A program made the position numbers and the translations under genes. A DNA stretch of 35,528 nucleotides from Bacteroidota bacterium. Its GTDB lineage: Bacteria; Bacteroidota; Bacteroidia; Bacteroidales; VadinHA17. Positions within the stretch are counted from its first letter, which is position 1; each line of letters starts with the position of its first letter. Location of the stretch: positions 1 through 35,528 of the forward strand of contig JAKQPD010000291.1 in assembly GCA_029564935.1 (NCBI GenBank), read 5' to 3'. This document shows positions 24,424 through 32,830 of the stretch, piece by piece. The notes under the pieces are model-generated. The model saw nothing but the letters and a program-made list of their open reading frames with translations, was not told where the DNA came from and did not search any database.

Positions 24424-25264
24424 GTATAACTCTTTGTGGGAAAGGAATCTCAATACCTTCCCTGTCAAAAGCAATTTTCAGCCGTTTCCGCATTTCCCCG
24501 GTTACTTCCCATTGCTTTAAAGGTTTTGTGTCGCCAAGTATCTTAAGGATTACTGCTGAATCGGCAAAATCATTTACCCTCAGAAACTGAGGAGGAGATA
24601 TAATTGAATCACTAAAAGCAGGATCCTCTGCAAGTTCTTTGCCGGTCCTGTTGATCACACTAATCGCATGGTCAAGATCTGTATTGTAGGATATCCCGAT
24701 ATCAAGGTTGACACGGGCATAGTTCTTGGAAAGATTCGATACCAGCTTTATTTCTCCATGGGGAATGTGATGAACTGTCCCGTTAATATCCCGCAGAGTT
24801 GTTTTCCTTAAGCTTATATCTTCCACGAGTCCGCTGACCCCGTTTATATCTATACTGTCGCCGATCCTGTATTGATTTTCAAGTATAAGGAACAAGCCGG
24901 AAATAATATCCCGGATCAGGTACTGGCCACCGAATCCTACTGCCAGACCTACAATACCGGCTCCTGCAATAAGCGGACCAATCTTCAGCCCCAGTTCCTG
25001 CAGGATCATCAATATTGCAAGAATTAAAATCACTATCCTTAAAGCACCATTAAAAATCCTTATAAGGGTATCTTCCCTTTTTTTCTCTCCTTCTTTCGAC
25101 ATATTCTCGTTTGCCACAATGGCAACCCTGACAGTCCTGATAATTATTCTGCTCAGGATCTTGTTAAGTAACCAGGCAGCAACCGCGATAAATACTATTT
25201 TCAGCCCATGATCAAGAAGCCAGGGAAGAATCGATTCAGTCCACTTTTTGATAGTATCTGCCAT
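24386..25264 (-). CDS. MscS-family small-conductance mechanosensitive channel
   Basis: A 292-aa protein with hydrophobic helices at about 20-38 and 74-92, then the conserved pore helix PLIAGAGIVGLAVGFGGQYLIRD (97-119). After it comes the beta domain block YRIGDSIDINGVSGLVEDISLRKTTLRDINGTVHHIPHGEI. These are the defining features of MscS, which opens under membrane tension to release solutes on osmotic downshock. Size matches the family. It precedes the SLC12-like transporter in the same operon with a 38-bp overlap, suggesting joint control of cell volume or ion content. It is divergent from the GH2 gene with 148 bp between them. Confidence 0.92.
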   Translation of the reverse strand: MADTIKKWTESILPWLLDHGLKIVFIAVAAWLLNKILSRIIIRTVRVAIVANENMSKEGEKKREDTLIRIFNGALRIVILILAILMILQELGLKIGPLIAGAGIVGLAVGFGGQYLIRDIISGLFLILENQYRIGDSIDINGVSGLVEDISLRKTTLRDINGTVHHIPHGEIKLVSNLSKNYARVNLDIGISYNTDLDHAISVINRTGKELAEDPAFSDSIISPPQFLRVNDFADSAVILKILGDTKPLKQWEVTGEMRKRLKIAFDREGIEIPFPQRVIHENKTGINGNRT

Positions 25265-25359
25265 CTCTGTTAATCTCTAATGAAGTCATTACAAAATAAC
25301 TGTTTTTTCCTAAACTTCGGTAATATAAACCTTCGTTAAAAACTAATTCTTTCGGCAGA

Positions 25360-25367
25360 TATATTTA
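25360..25367 (+). promoter_or_regulatory. Possible -7 element of the sugar operon
   Basis: TATATTTA matches five of six fixed bases of TAnnTTTG and lies 45 bp upstream of the GH2 start in the divergent intergenic region. No TTTG is found at the right distance upstream. Low confidence. Confidence 0.22.
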
Positions 25368-25412
25368 AATTAGCGGGAAATGTAGAAAAAAACATATCTA
25401 AATACCGGGACC

Positions 25413-28193
25413 ATGACCAGAATATTATTGAGAATCAGTAGTCTTGTACTTGTGTCTGCCATAACTACGGGCTTATTTTCACAGGGTGCAAAGCAGGTAA
25501 AGCTTGTTAATTTTGAACTTCAGTCTTCTGCGCTTATAAAGGAAGCCGGGGAGAAAATATCAGTCCCGGGATATAAATCAAATGTTTATTGGTTCCCGGT
25601 GAAGGTTCCCTCAACGGTTCTGACGGGACTGGTAGCAAATAAAGTATATCCCGATCCGTATTCAGGATTGAATAATATGCTTATTCCTGATGCATCAGAT
25701 GAATTCAACAAAACATATGATCTGGGTAAATTCAGCCATCTTCCCGGATATTCCAATCCATGGAAGAAACCCTACTGGTACCGGACGCTTTTCAGTATCC
25801 CGGGAACAGACAGGGGGAGACATTTTCAGCTTGTTTTTAAGGGGATTAATTACAGGGCAGCGGTATGGATCAATGGGAAACAGATCGCTGATTCCACGGA
25901 TATGGCGGGAATGTTCGCTCAGTATAGCTTCGATATTTCAGAGTATATCAAACCCGGAGAGGAAAATGCTCTGGCAGTTAAGATTTATCCTCTTGATTAT
26001 CCCGGTTTGCCGGCTCCGGAACAACTTGAAGCACTTGGAGATTTTTATCTTAATGGTGGTCCGACAGGCGATATCGGGAAAAATGTCACAATGTTATGTT
26101 CTGTCGGCTGGGACTGGATGCCTCCTGTAAGGGACAGGAATATGGGTATCTGGCTGCCTGTTTACCTGCGCACTTCAGGTGCCGTTACATTCAGCAATCC
26201 GAAACTTGTTACAGAGCTGCCTAATCTTCCCGACACCGGACTGGCAAAGATATCGCTTAGTCTTTCTCTTATTAATCATAGTAAGGTCAGTGAAAAGGGC
26301 AGTCTCATAGTTACAATTGCACCTGAGAACTTCAGGGGCAAACCGGTAAAGTTCACAAAATCAGTTACGATTGAGGCAAATGATAATGTGACTGTTGATC
26401 TGAACGGGACCAATACCAGTGAACTGAACATTTTAAAACCGGCTTTATGGTGGCCGAATGGTTATGGGCAGGCTAATCTCTACAAAATAAGGCTTCAATA
26501 TTTGAATGCTTCAGGCATATGTAATGATACTTCATTCATTTTTGGTATAAGAACTGTTTCAACAAAAGCGGTAAATGTCAATGGCAGCTGGCGCCGCGAT
26601 TTTTATGTGAACGGTAAAAGGATACATCTGACGGGTGGTGCATGGGTTCCGGATATGATGCTTAACCGCGATTCACTCCGGTATGATTATGAGATGCGTC
26701 TGTGCCGCAATGCAAACATAAATCTTGTAAGGATATGGGGCGGAGGAGTTACTCCATGCGATGAATTCTTTGATGCAGCCGATCGCTACGGACTTCTTGT
26801 CTGGTCGGATTTCTGGATAACAGGTGATACCCAGGGTGAATTCAAGGGATCTCCCGACTGGCCTCTCGAAAGTGATGTCTTTAAGAAGAATGTTCATAGT
26901 ACAATACTCAGGATCAGGAACCACCCGGGCCTTTTGGTATGGACAGGCGGGAATGAAGGACACGCAAGACGGGAACTTTATGATTTCATGCGTAACAGCA
27001 TCATTGAACTTGATGGTACAAGACCATTCATTCCAAGCTCATCCGGATTTGCAAAACTTCCTGAAGGATGGCCGGGATCATGGCCGGATGGCCTCCCTAC
27101 TGGCGTTTACAGCGGTGGGCCATATACCTGGCAGGATCCGAAAAGCTATTATACAAGGGCAATTGATGCCAAAGACTGGGTATTTAAGGACGAGACAGGG
27201 ATCCCTTCCATGGTGACATGGGATATCCTGCCAAAGGTGATCCCAAACCTTGTATGGGACAAAACCCTGCCTTTCCCCCTGAATCATTCGTGGGGATATC
27301 ATGATGCTGCAACAGGTAACGGCCGGTGGGACCTGTACTATAAAGAAATGGTCTCAAGATACGGCGAGCCGGAAAGCATGGAAGATTTCTGCAATAAGAT
27401 GCAGATGATGAATGCAAAAGGTTATCAGGGTATCTTCGAAGCAGCCGGACATAAACTTAATGATATCGGCGGGGTGATGCTCTGGAAGATCAATGCTGCT
27501 TTCCCCAGCGTTGTCTGGCAGGTCTATGACTGGTTCCTCCAGACCAACGCCGGATATTATTTCATGCAGAATGCATGTGAGCCCTTACATATTCAGCTGA
27601 ATCTTAATGATCTGAAAGTTACGGTTCTTAACAGGAAATATAAACCGGCACCTAATCTTACAGCCCGTGTTGAAGTCTTTGATTTTGAGTCAAAATCTGT
27701 TTTCAGCGAAGAAGCATATTTCAGCCTCGGTCCTTCCGAAGTAAAAGTGACAGAATCTCTAGCCCGCATAAGGGAAAATAACCGCGGGATTCTCTTTGTC
27801 GTTCTTAACCTGAAAGATCAGGGAGGCAGGATAGTCTCCCATAATGTTTACTGGCTCTCATCCGACGGCACTTACAAAGAACTGAACAACCTTTCTGAAA
27901 CATCTGTCGCCGTGAGCATACAAAATGCAACAAACGATAAAACCGGGAATAAATACTCTGTCAGGATAGTAAATAATTCCTCCGGAATAGCATTCTTCCT
28001 CCGTCCCCGGCTTACTGTCGATGGCGAAGAAATACTGCCTTCTTACTGGTCAGCCGGTTATATCACTCTTGCACCATCTGAAAGCACCACACTTACGGTC
28101 AGCTGTCCGGCTGATAAAATCAGTGGGAAGCTCCCTGTTCTAAAATTGTCGGGATGGAATGTACCGGAGCAGACAGCCAGGATAGTAAAGTAA
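25413..28193 (+). CDS. Secreted GH2 glycosidase (beta-mannosidase / exo-beta-glucosaminidase type)
   Basis: A 926-aa protein with a signal peptide (about 1-24, ending near LFSQG). Residues about 90-220 form the GH2 sugar-binding jelly roll (YWYRTLFSIPG, FKGINYRAAVWINGKQI), followed by an immunoglobulin-like sandwich and the catalytic barrel from about 390 (FYVNGKRIHLTGGAWVPDM). The acid/base glutamate is E515 in WTGGNEG, and the probable nucleophile is E594 in FKDETGIPS. The overall pattern is closer to exo-beta-D-glucosaminidases and beta-mannosidases than to beta-galactosidase. C-terminal beta domains follow (about 730-926). It would release terminal sugars in the periplasm. A ROK kinase, an MFS transporter and a SIS-domain protein follow on the same strand, consistent with uptake and metabolism of the released (amino) sugar. 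Substrate specificity is inference. Confidence 0.82.
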   Translation: MTRILLRISSLVLVSAITTGLFSQGAKQVKLVNFELQSSALIKEAGEKISVPGYKSNVYWFPVKVPSTVLTGLVANKVYPDPYSGLNNMLIPDASDEFNKTYDLGKFSHLPGYSNPWKKPYWYRTLFSIPGTDRGRHFQLVFKGINYRAAVWINGKQIADSTDMAGMFAQYSFDISEYIKPGEENALAVKIYPLDYPGLPAPEQLEALGDFYLNGGPTGDIGKNVTMLCSVGWDWMPPVRDRNMGIWLPVYLRTSGAVTFSNPKLVTELPNLPDTGLAKISLSLSLINHSKVSEKGSLIVTIAPENFRGKPVKFTKSVTIEANDNVTVDLNGTNTSELNILKPALWWPNGYGQANLYKIRLQYLNASGICNDTSFIFGIRTVSTKAVNVNGSWRRDFYVNGKRIHLTGGAWVPDMMLNRDSLRYDYEMRLCRNANINLVRIWGGGVTPCDEFFDAADRYGLLVWSDFWITGDTQGEFKGSPDWPLESDVFKKNVHSTILRIRNHPGLLVWTGGNEGHARRELYDFMRNSIIELDGTRPFIPSSSGFAKLPEGWPGSWPDGLPTGVYSGGPYTWQDPKSYYTRAIDAKDWVFKDETGIPSMVTWDILPKVIPNLVWDKTLPFPLNHSWGYHDAATGNGRWDLYYKEMVSRYGEPESMEDFCNKMQMMNAKGYQGIFEAAGHKLNDIGGVMLWKINAAFPSVVWQVYDWFLQTNAGYYFMQNACEPLHIQLNLNDLKVTVLNRKYKPAPNLTARVEVFDFESKSVFSEEAYFSLGPSEVKVTESLARIRENNRGILFVVLNLKDQGGRIVSHNVYWLSSDGTYKELNNLSETSVAVSIQNATNDKTGNKYSVRIVNNSSGIAFFLRPRLTVDGEEILPSYWSAGYITLAPSESTTLTVSCPADKISGKLPVLKLSGWNVPEQTARIVK

Positions 28194-28205
28194 ATTGATC
28201 TTACA

Positions 28206-28211
28206 GGAGGT
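28206..28211 (+). promoter_or_regulatory. Strong Shine-Dalgarno sequence (AGGAGG) of the ROK kinase gene
   Basis: AGGAGG sits 6 bp before the ATG at 28218. Such a perfect site is unusual in this window, where most genes lack one, and it fixes the start of the ROK gene 24 bp after the GH2 stop. Confidence 0.6.
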
Positions 28212-28217
28212 AGTAAC

Positions 28218-29171
28218 ATGGCTGTACTGGGAATGGATCTCGGCGGTACAAAACTGGCATATGCTGTTTTTACAGAAGATGGAACTCTGATCAGAAAAAA
28301 CACCTTATCACTTGATAAGAGGAAAGGTACGGAGGTAGGGCGACTGATAAGTACTAACATTTCTGACATTATCAGTTCCTCATCCGGTGAAGGGTTTAAG
28401 ATCGGATCAATTGGCATTTCCGTTCCGGGAATAAGCCATGCCGGTACAGGTAAAGTATGGGCTCCCAATATACCCGGATGGGAGGATTATCCTCTCCTTG
28501 AAGAAGCCGTTTCGGTCAGTGGCGGGATTCCTGTAGTCATTGAAAGCGACAGGGCCTGCTATATAATGGGAGAAGTGTGGCAGGGCAATGCGAAAAACTG
28601 CAAAGATGCTATATTCCTGTCGGTAGGGACCGGCATCGGGGCAGGCATACTTGTTAATGGAGAAATACTGAGGGGAAGTCATGATGTTGCAGGCTCAATC
28701 GGATGGATGGCATTAAACAGACCCTTCATTGATGATTATATTGCCTGCGGCTGCTTCGAGTATTATGCTTCGGGAGCAGGAATTGCATCGAATGCAAAAA
28801 GAATGATTAAACAAGGCAGAGGATATAACGGGGTGCTTAAGAATATTTTATCGGAGAATATTACATCTTACGAAGTTTTTTCTGCATATGATAATGGCGA
28901 TCCTGTAGCTTCGGCCGTTATCTCACAATGTATTGAGTTCTGGGCGATGGCGGTGGCAAATCTCATAAGTCTTTTCAATCCTCAGAAGATAATCATGGGG
29001 GGAGGGGTGTTTGGTCCGGCTGTATCCCTGATCCCCCGGATCAGAGAAGAGGCTTCACGGTGGGCACAGCCGGTCAGTATTAACCAGGTAAGTATTGAGC
29101 AGTCAGCCCTTGCAGGTGATGCGGGAGTTATCGGGGCAGCTTATATGGCGCTGAAAAAGATAATAATTTAA
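28218..29171 (+). CDS. ROK family sugar kinase
   Basis: A 317-aa protein with the ATP-binding DLGGTK (7-12), the presumed catalytic Asp in IESDRACYIMGE (D111), and the GTGIGAGILVNGEILRG block (137-153). ROK kinases phosphorylate glucose, mannose, glucosamine or N-acetylated sugars in the cytoplasm. The usual zinc site is altered: the GH dipeptide is replaced in AGSIGWM, and the CxCGxxGC cluster is reduced to ACGCFEYYASG with only C177 and C179. So it may not bind zinc, or may be a divergent specificity group. It follows the GH2 gene by 24 bp and precedes the MFS transporter by 10 bp, fitting phosphorylation of the imported sugar. Confidence 0.88.
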   Translation: MAVLGMDLGGTKLAYAVFTEDGTLIRKNTLSLDKRKGTEVGRLISTNISDIISSSSGEGFKIGSIGISVPGISHAGTGKVWAPNIPGWEDYPLLEEAVSVSGGIPVVIESDRACYIMGEVWQGNAKNCKDAIFLSVGTGIGAGILVNGEILRGSHDVAGSIGWMALNRPFIDDYIACGCFEYYASGAGIASNAKRMIKQGRGYNGVLKNILSENITSYEVFSAYDNGDPVASAVISQCIEFWAMAVANLISLFNPQKIIMGGGVFGPAVSLIPRIREEASRWAQPVSINQVSIEQSALAGDAGVIGAAYMALKKIII

Positions 29172-29181
29172 TTCATTTCAG

Positions 29182-30348
29182 ATGAGCACAGCATTTAATA
29201 ATAAACTATTGTTCAGGGCATCGTGTGCAGGAATGCTGATGTTCGGCATTGTGGTATTGATCCTCGGATCGGTGGCATCTGATCTGAGGGTGAAGCTTTC
29301 TCTTGATGAGGTATCTGCAGGATCCCTGTTCTCAGTACTGCCTTTCGGAATGCTTACCGGATCACTTTTTTTCGGACCGGTGGTCGATAAATACGGATAC
29401 CGGATACTATTATCCGCTTCATGTTTGCTGTTGTTTGCAGGTTTCGAAGGGATTGCCTTCAGCGGCAACGCAGATATGCTGAAGCTGTTCATCTTTCTGA
29501 CGGGAGCGGGAGGCGGAGCTGTCAACGGCGCTACAAATGCCCTGGTTGCCGACATAAGCGAAACAGATAAAGGAGCCGACCTGAGCCTCCTCGGATCTTT
29601 TTTCGGTTTCGGCGCCCTGGGCATACCCCTTATACTTGGAGTTCTCCGGAATACTTTCACTTTCGAAACAATAGTTGCGGCAGTCGGTTCCCTGGCATTA
29701 CTGACAGGCCTTCTTTTTCTTTTTATAGGTTATCCTCCTCCAAAACAGGCACACGGCTTCCCGCTCAGGGGATTATCTGCTCTGGTCAGGGATAAAGTAT
29801 TGATAATGATCGCATTCTTTCTATTCCTTCAGAGCAGCTTTGAAGGTATCATTAATAACTGGACAACTACATGGCTTACAGATCATCTGTCCGTTAATCC
29901 CGGTTCTGCACTATTTGCCCTCTCATCATTTGTCGCAGGAATGACAGTAATGAGATTATTACTGGGAAGGTTGCTGAGAACCGTCTCTGTCAGGAATACA
30001 ATGATCCTGTCTTTTGTTATGCTTTTTATTAGTCTTGTATTACTGAGAAGCGCGGGATCCTTATCCTCTGCAATTCCGGGACTGGTAATTCTGGGTGCCG
30101 GACTGGCAGCCGGATTTCCGGTTATGCTGGGTATTACAGGCGAACGGTTTAAGGAACTGTCAGGTACTGCCTTTAGTTTTGTCATGTCTGTGGCACTTAC
30201 CGGTAATATGATTGTCAATTACCTGATGGGACTGATTGCAGGGAAATTCGGGATCAGCTCACTTACAATAGTTGCATTTATTGAAATGTCGCTTCAAATA
30301 GCTTTATTTGTGGTCATAATTGGTAGTTTAAAGAAAAACCTTAAATAG
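29182..30348 (+). CDS. Major facilitator superfamily transporter, probable sugar permease
   Basis: A 388-aa protein with about 12 hydrophobic helices in two halves joined near residues 185-205 (PPPKQAHGFPLRG loop). The A-like MFS motif between helices 2 and 3 is FGPVVDKYGYRI. Helix 4 carries the small-residue block GAGGGAVNGATNALVAD, as in FucP/NagP-type sugar symporters. Its place between the ROK kinase (10 bp before) and the SIS-domain gene (21 bp after) points to import of the sugar released by the GH2 enzyme. The substrate is not determined by sequence. Confidence 0.85.
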   Translation: MSTAFNNKLLFRASCAGMLMFGIVVLILGSVASDLRVKLSLDEVSAGSLFSVLPFGMLTGSLFFGPVVDKYGYRILLSASCLLLFAGFEGIAFSGNADMLKLFIFLTGAGGGAVNGATNALVADISETDKGADLSLLGSFFGFGALGIPLILGVLRNTFTFETIVAAVGSLALLTGLLFLFIGYPPPKQAHGFPLRGLSALVRDKVLIMIAFFLFLQSSFEGIINNWTTTWLTDHLSVNPGSALFALSSFVAGMTVMRLLLGRLLRTVSVRNTMILSFVMLFISLVLLRSAGSLSSAIPGLVILGAGLAAGFPVMLGITGERFKELSGTAFSFVMSVALTGNMIVNYLMGLIAGKFGISSLTIVAFIEMSLQIALFVVIIGSLKKNLK

Positions 30349-30369
30349 TTACATTAAAATCAAATTCTT

Positions 30370-31131
30370 ATGTTAGCGAAACAGTGGCTGGAGAATACCA
30401 GGGGTATAATGACAAAAATTGAAGAGACCCAGATGGATAATATCAGAAGAGCGGCAGAGATAATGGCTGATACAATTGAGTGTAAAAGATGGGTTCATAC
30501 TTTCGGATGCGGACACGCGACCCTTCCGATTGAGGAGATGTATCCGAGGATTGGAGGATTCGTCGGATTTCATCCTATGATCGAGCTGCCTCTTACGTTT
30601 TTTACAAGGATAACAGGTGAAATGGGAGTACGTCAGTTCGTTTTCCTTGAGCGGGTTGAAGGTTATGGTGTTGAGATAATGAAAGGATATGATTTTGACA
30701 GACGCGATGTAATGTGGCTTTTCTCACATTCCGGGATAAATAATGTCAATATCGATGTTGCACTTGAAGCCAGAAAAAAGGGTATGAAAGTAATCGTCTT
30801 CGGATCTGCATCTTCTGCTTCAGAAAGGAAATCGAGACATTCCAGCGGCAAGACTATTTTTGACCTTGCTGATGTAGTCGTTGATACCTGCGCACCTCTC
30901 GAGGATGCATCTGTGTCTCTCAAAAATCATCCTGATAAGATCGGCCCGGTGTCAACAATGGCATTCATTACCTGTGTCTGGATGACAATAACAACTGTAG
31001 CCGAAATACTTGCAGACAGGGGAGTTAAGCTTTATATACATCCTTCACACAATGTACCCGGTAATGTTGGAGCGCGGGAAAGACTCGATGAAGCTCTTGA
31101 CGAATATAAGAGAAGAATAGCAGGAGTATAG
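30370..31131 (+). CDS. SIS-domain sugar isomerase-like protein (UPF0309 type)
   Basis: A 253-aa cytosolic protein with a SIS (phosphosugar-binding) fold. HTFGCGHATLPIEEMYPRIGG lies in the first strand/loop region and LFSHSGINNVNIDVALEARKKG holds the SxSG-type phosphosugar loop. An HPDKIGPVSTMAF segment and an IHPSHNVPGN tail follow. It resembles the UPF0309 / sugar-isomerase-domain group found next to amino-sugar kinases. It is the last gene of the GH2-ROK-MFS-SIS operon and probably acts on the phosphorylated sugar, though no isomerase reaction is proven for this group as far as I know. Confidence 0.78.
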   Translation: MLAKQWLENTRGIMTKIEETQMDNIRRAAEIMADTIECKRWVHTFGCGHATLPIEEMYPRIGGFVGFHPMIELPLTFFTRITGEMGVRQFVFLERVEGYGVEIMKGYDFDRRDVMWLFSHSGINNVNIDVALEARKKGMKVIVFGSASSASERKSRHSSGKTIFDLADVVVDTCAPLEDASVSLKNHPDKIGPVSTMAFITCVWMTITTVAEILADRGVKLYIHPSHNVPGNVGARERLDEALDEYKRRIAGV

Positions 31132-31157
31132 CAATGAGTCGGAAGTCGGAAGACGGG

Positions 31158-31474
31158 CATAGCCGTCATTCTAAGGAATTGTTTATTAACATTAACTCCT
31201 ATAATTAAATGGTTTATACATAAATAAGTTTCCCCTCCTTTTCAAGGAGGGGTGGCCGGGATTTCTGATTTTGACATATTTACAATTTTGCTTTCCCGGC
31301 CGGGGTGGTTAATGAGGACTTATAAAAGTGAACTTATTTCTCAGAATTAAATAAACCACCCCGGCCAGACAATATAAATTTCTGCAAGTCCGACGATTTC
31401 TGCATCTGGCCACCCCTCCTTAAAAAAAGGAGGGGAAACTTTTCCCCCTAAAAGCCCTTAGGTTGACGGCTATG
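31158..31474. repeat. Palindromic MITE-like element, copy 2 (317 bp), inverted relative to copy 1
   Basis: Terminal repeats are CATAGCCGTCATTCTAAGG (31158-31176) against CCTTAGGTTGACGGCTATG (31456-31474), 17 of 19 pairs. The left arm (31228 to about 31310) is the reverse complement of the right arm of copy 1, and the right arm is the reverse complement of copy 1's left arm. The central GGCCGGGGTGGTT/AACCACCCCGGCC stem is kept, but the loop is only about 45 bp against about 125 bp in copy 1. No coding capacity. It lies between convergent genes, where the hairpins could also act as a bidirectional terminator. The two short flanks (31132-31157 and 31475-31528) hold no gene; a GTCGGAA dimer is at 31138-31151. 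Confidence 0.85.
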
Positions 31475-31528
31475 GTAAGACGGGAGGCTGAATCACTTAG
31501 CCGGGAACCTCTCGCCGGTAGTCGTAGA

Positions 31529-32728
31529 TCAGCTTATCTTCTTTAAAAGATCCATCCCAAACCCCGGCTTTGAAGATGGTATTAGTTTCCCTTTACGGAG
31601 CTCGTAATCTGTCAGATCGACGTCATCGGATGTGCATGTTACACCTTCGATGGTTGCTGTTGTCCCGAATGCCCCGGCAAGGTGTGATATGTAATTTGTC
31701 TTAATGGCTGAACCCCATGCATGAGGTGAAGACAGGATACCCATCTGCTTAATCTCCTTGATGAAACTTATCCATTTAGTAAATCCCAGGCTTGAAATAT
31801 CCTGTAAAAAGACTGTGATTATCTTTTGTGCTCCGAGATGGCGTAATACTTTTTCATCAGGGTTTGCTTCACCGTCTGCCAGCAGCGGGAGATGGTCATG
31901 CATCTTCAGCCAGGAATAAAGCTTTGCATAATCTTCAACAGTCTCATGAAAAGGCTCCTCGATCCAGAATAGCTTAATCCCTTCTATGCCCTCCAGATAT
32001 CGGATGAACTCTTCTATTGTGAATCCGTTATTCCCGTCAACAAGGATATCACAATCCGGGAAATTCCGGTGAACAAGCTTTGTAATCTCTATATCCCTTC
32101 TAAGGCCCTCTTCCTTTGTCATCCATTTGTAACCTCGGCCTATCTTAAGCTTGAACTGACGGTAACCGTAATTATAATCCCACCGGCACTCTTCCAGAAC
32201 TTTTTCGGGACCTGCTGGCTTGTCAGCCGGTTCGAGATCATCGAAGTAGATCATACCGCTGTAACAGGGGAAAGTTAAGGGTTTCCTTTTTCCCAGAAGC
32301 CTGTAAACGGGTTTGTCCAGAATTTTACCTGCAAGGTCATATAGTGAAAAATCAAATCCTTCAATATCGGGAGATATCACACCAATTTCAGGATCAATGA
32401 GTTCAGCGACTGTTTTTCCCCTGATCAGCCCGGATTTTTCGATCAGTGCTTTTTCTGAACCCCTGTTTAATCCCCAGCCCGAAGCTCCCCGGTCAGTATA
32501 AAGAACGTGTATGCCGGAGACCGGACCAAAACCATGGATATCCAGCCGGGAATTCTTTCCCACCTGCCGGGGATAATTCAGCTTAACTGTTGAGAACTTA
32601 ATATCGCTTACCCTGTGATATTCAAGTTCACCATTTCCCCCGGATGATGAAAAACCTGTCCCGGGGAACATAAAAAAGCCTGCAGCAGCTCCTGCTCCGG
32701 CATGTTTAATAAATTTCCTCCTTTCCAT
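31529..32728 (-). CDS. Tat-exported enolase-superfamily (mandelate racemase/muconate lactonizing type) enzyme
   Basis: A protein of 399 aa when started at the ATG at 32728, giving MERRKFIKHAGAGAAAGF, a twin-arginine signal. The enolase-superfamily barrel shows the base KLKIG (K193/K195), metal ligands D231 in LVDGNNG, E257/E258 in WIEEP, and ADGE (284-287), and His336 in SPHAWG. That lysine plus histidine pair suits racemases or acid-sugar dehydratases acting on the carbon next to a carboxylate. A longer frame from an ATG at 32812 would read through a 7-bp tandem repeat and is unlikely to be the real start. Neighbouring heparinase-like and glycosidase genes make a sugar-acid substrate plausible (inference). 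Confidence 0.82.
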   Translation of the reverse strand: MERRKFIKHAGAGAAAGFFMFPGTGFSSSGGNGELEYHRVSDIKFSTVKLNYPRQVGKNSRLDIHGFGPVSGIHVLYTDRGASGWGLNRGSEKALIEKSGLIRGKTVAELIDPEIGVISPDIEGFDFSLYDLAGKILDKPVYRLLGKRKPLTFPCYSGMIYFDDLEPADKPAGPEKVLEECRWDYNYGYRQFKLKIGRGYKWMTKEEGLRRDIEITKLVHRNFPDCDILVDGNNGFTIEEFIRYLEGIEGIKLFWIEEPFHETVEDYAKLYSWLKMHDHLPLLADGEANPDEKVLRHLGAQKIITVFLQDISSLGFTKWISFIKEIKQMGILSSPHAWGSAIKTNYISHLAGAFGTTATIEGVTCTSDDVDLTDYELRKGKLIPSSKPGFGMDLLKKIS

Positions 32729-32742
32729 AAGGTGGTGTATCA

Positions 32743-32788
32743 GTAATCGGTAATCGGTAATCGGTAATCGGTAATCGGTAATCGGTAT
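32743..32788. repeat. Heptanucleotide tandem repeat (GTAATCG)6 upstream of the enolase-family gene
   Basis: Six perfect head-to-tail copies of GTAATCG plus a partial copy lie 14 bp upstream (minus strand) of the enolase-superfamily start at 32728. The unit is not a multiple of three. Copy number could vary by slippage and alter promoter or leader spacing, or the frame from the alternative ATG at 32812. CAAC/AAGCAACCAGCAAC-type debris follows. Confidence 0.85.
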
Positions 32789-32830
32789 CAACAAGAAACA
32801 AGCAACCAGCAACTTAATGTATGTTCAGCA

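Noticed and set aside
29178-29660. 160-codon minus-strand frame under the MFS gene
   Set aside because: It lies wholly antisense to a convincing transporter gene, has low-complexity composition (many Pro, Ser, Arg) and no domain; it is a codon-bias shadow.
32743-32788. Short tandem repeats as a CRISPR array
   Set aside because: The 7-bp units are contiguous with no spacers, and no cas genes are in the window.
32729-32812. Extended N terminus of the enolase-family protein from the ATG at 32812
   Set aside because: The extension is encoded by the 7-bp repeat and would bury the twin-arginine signal that begins at the ATG at 32728.
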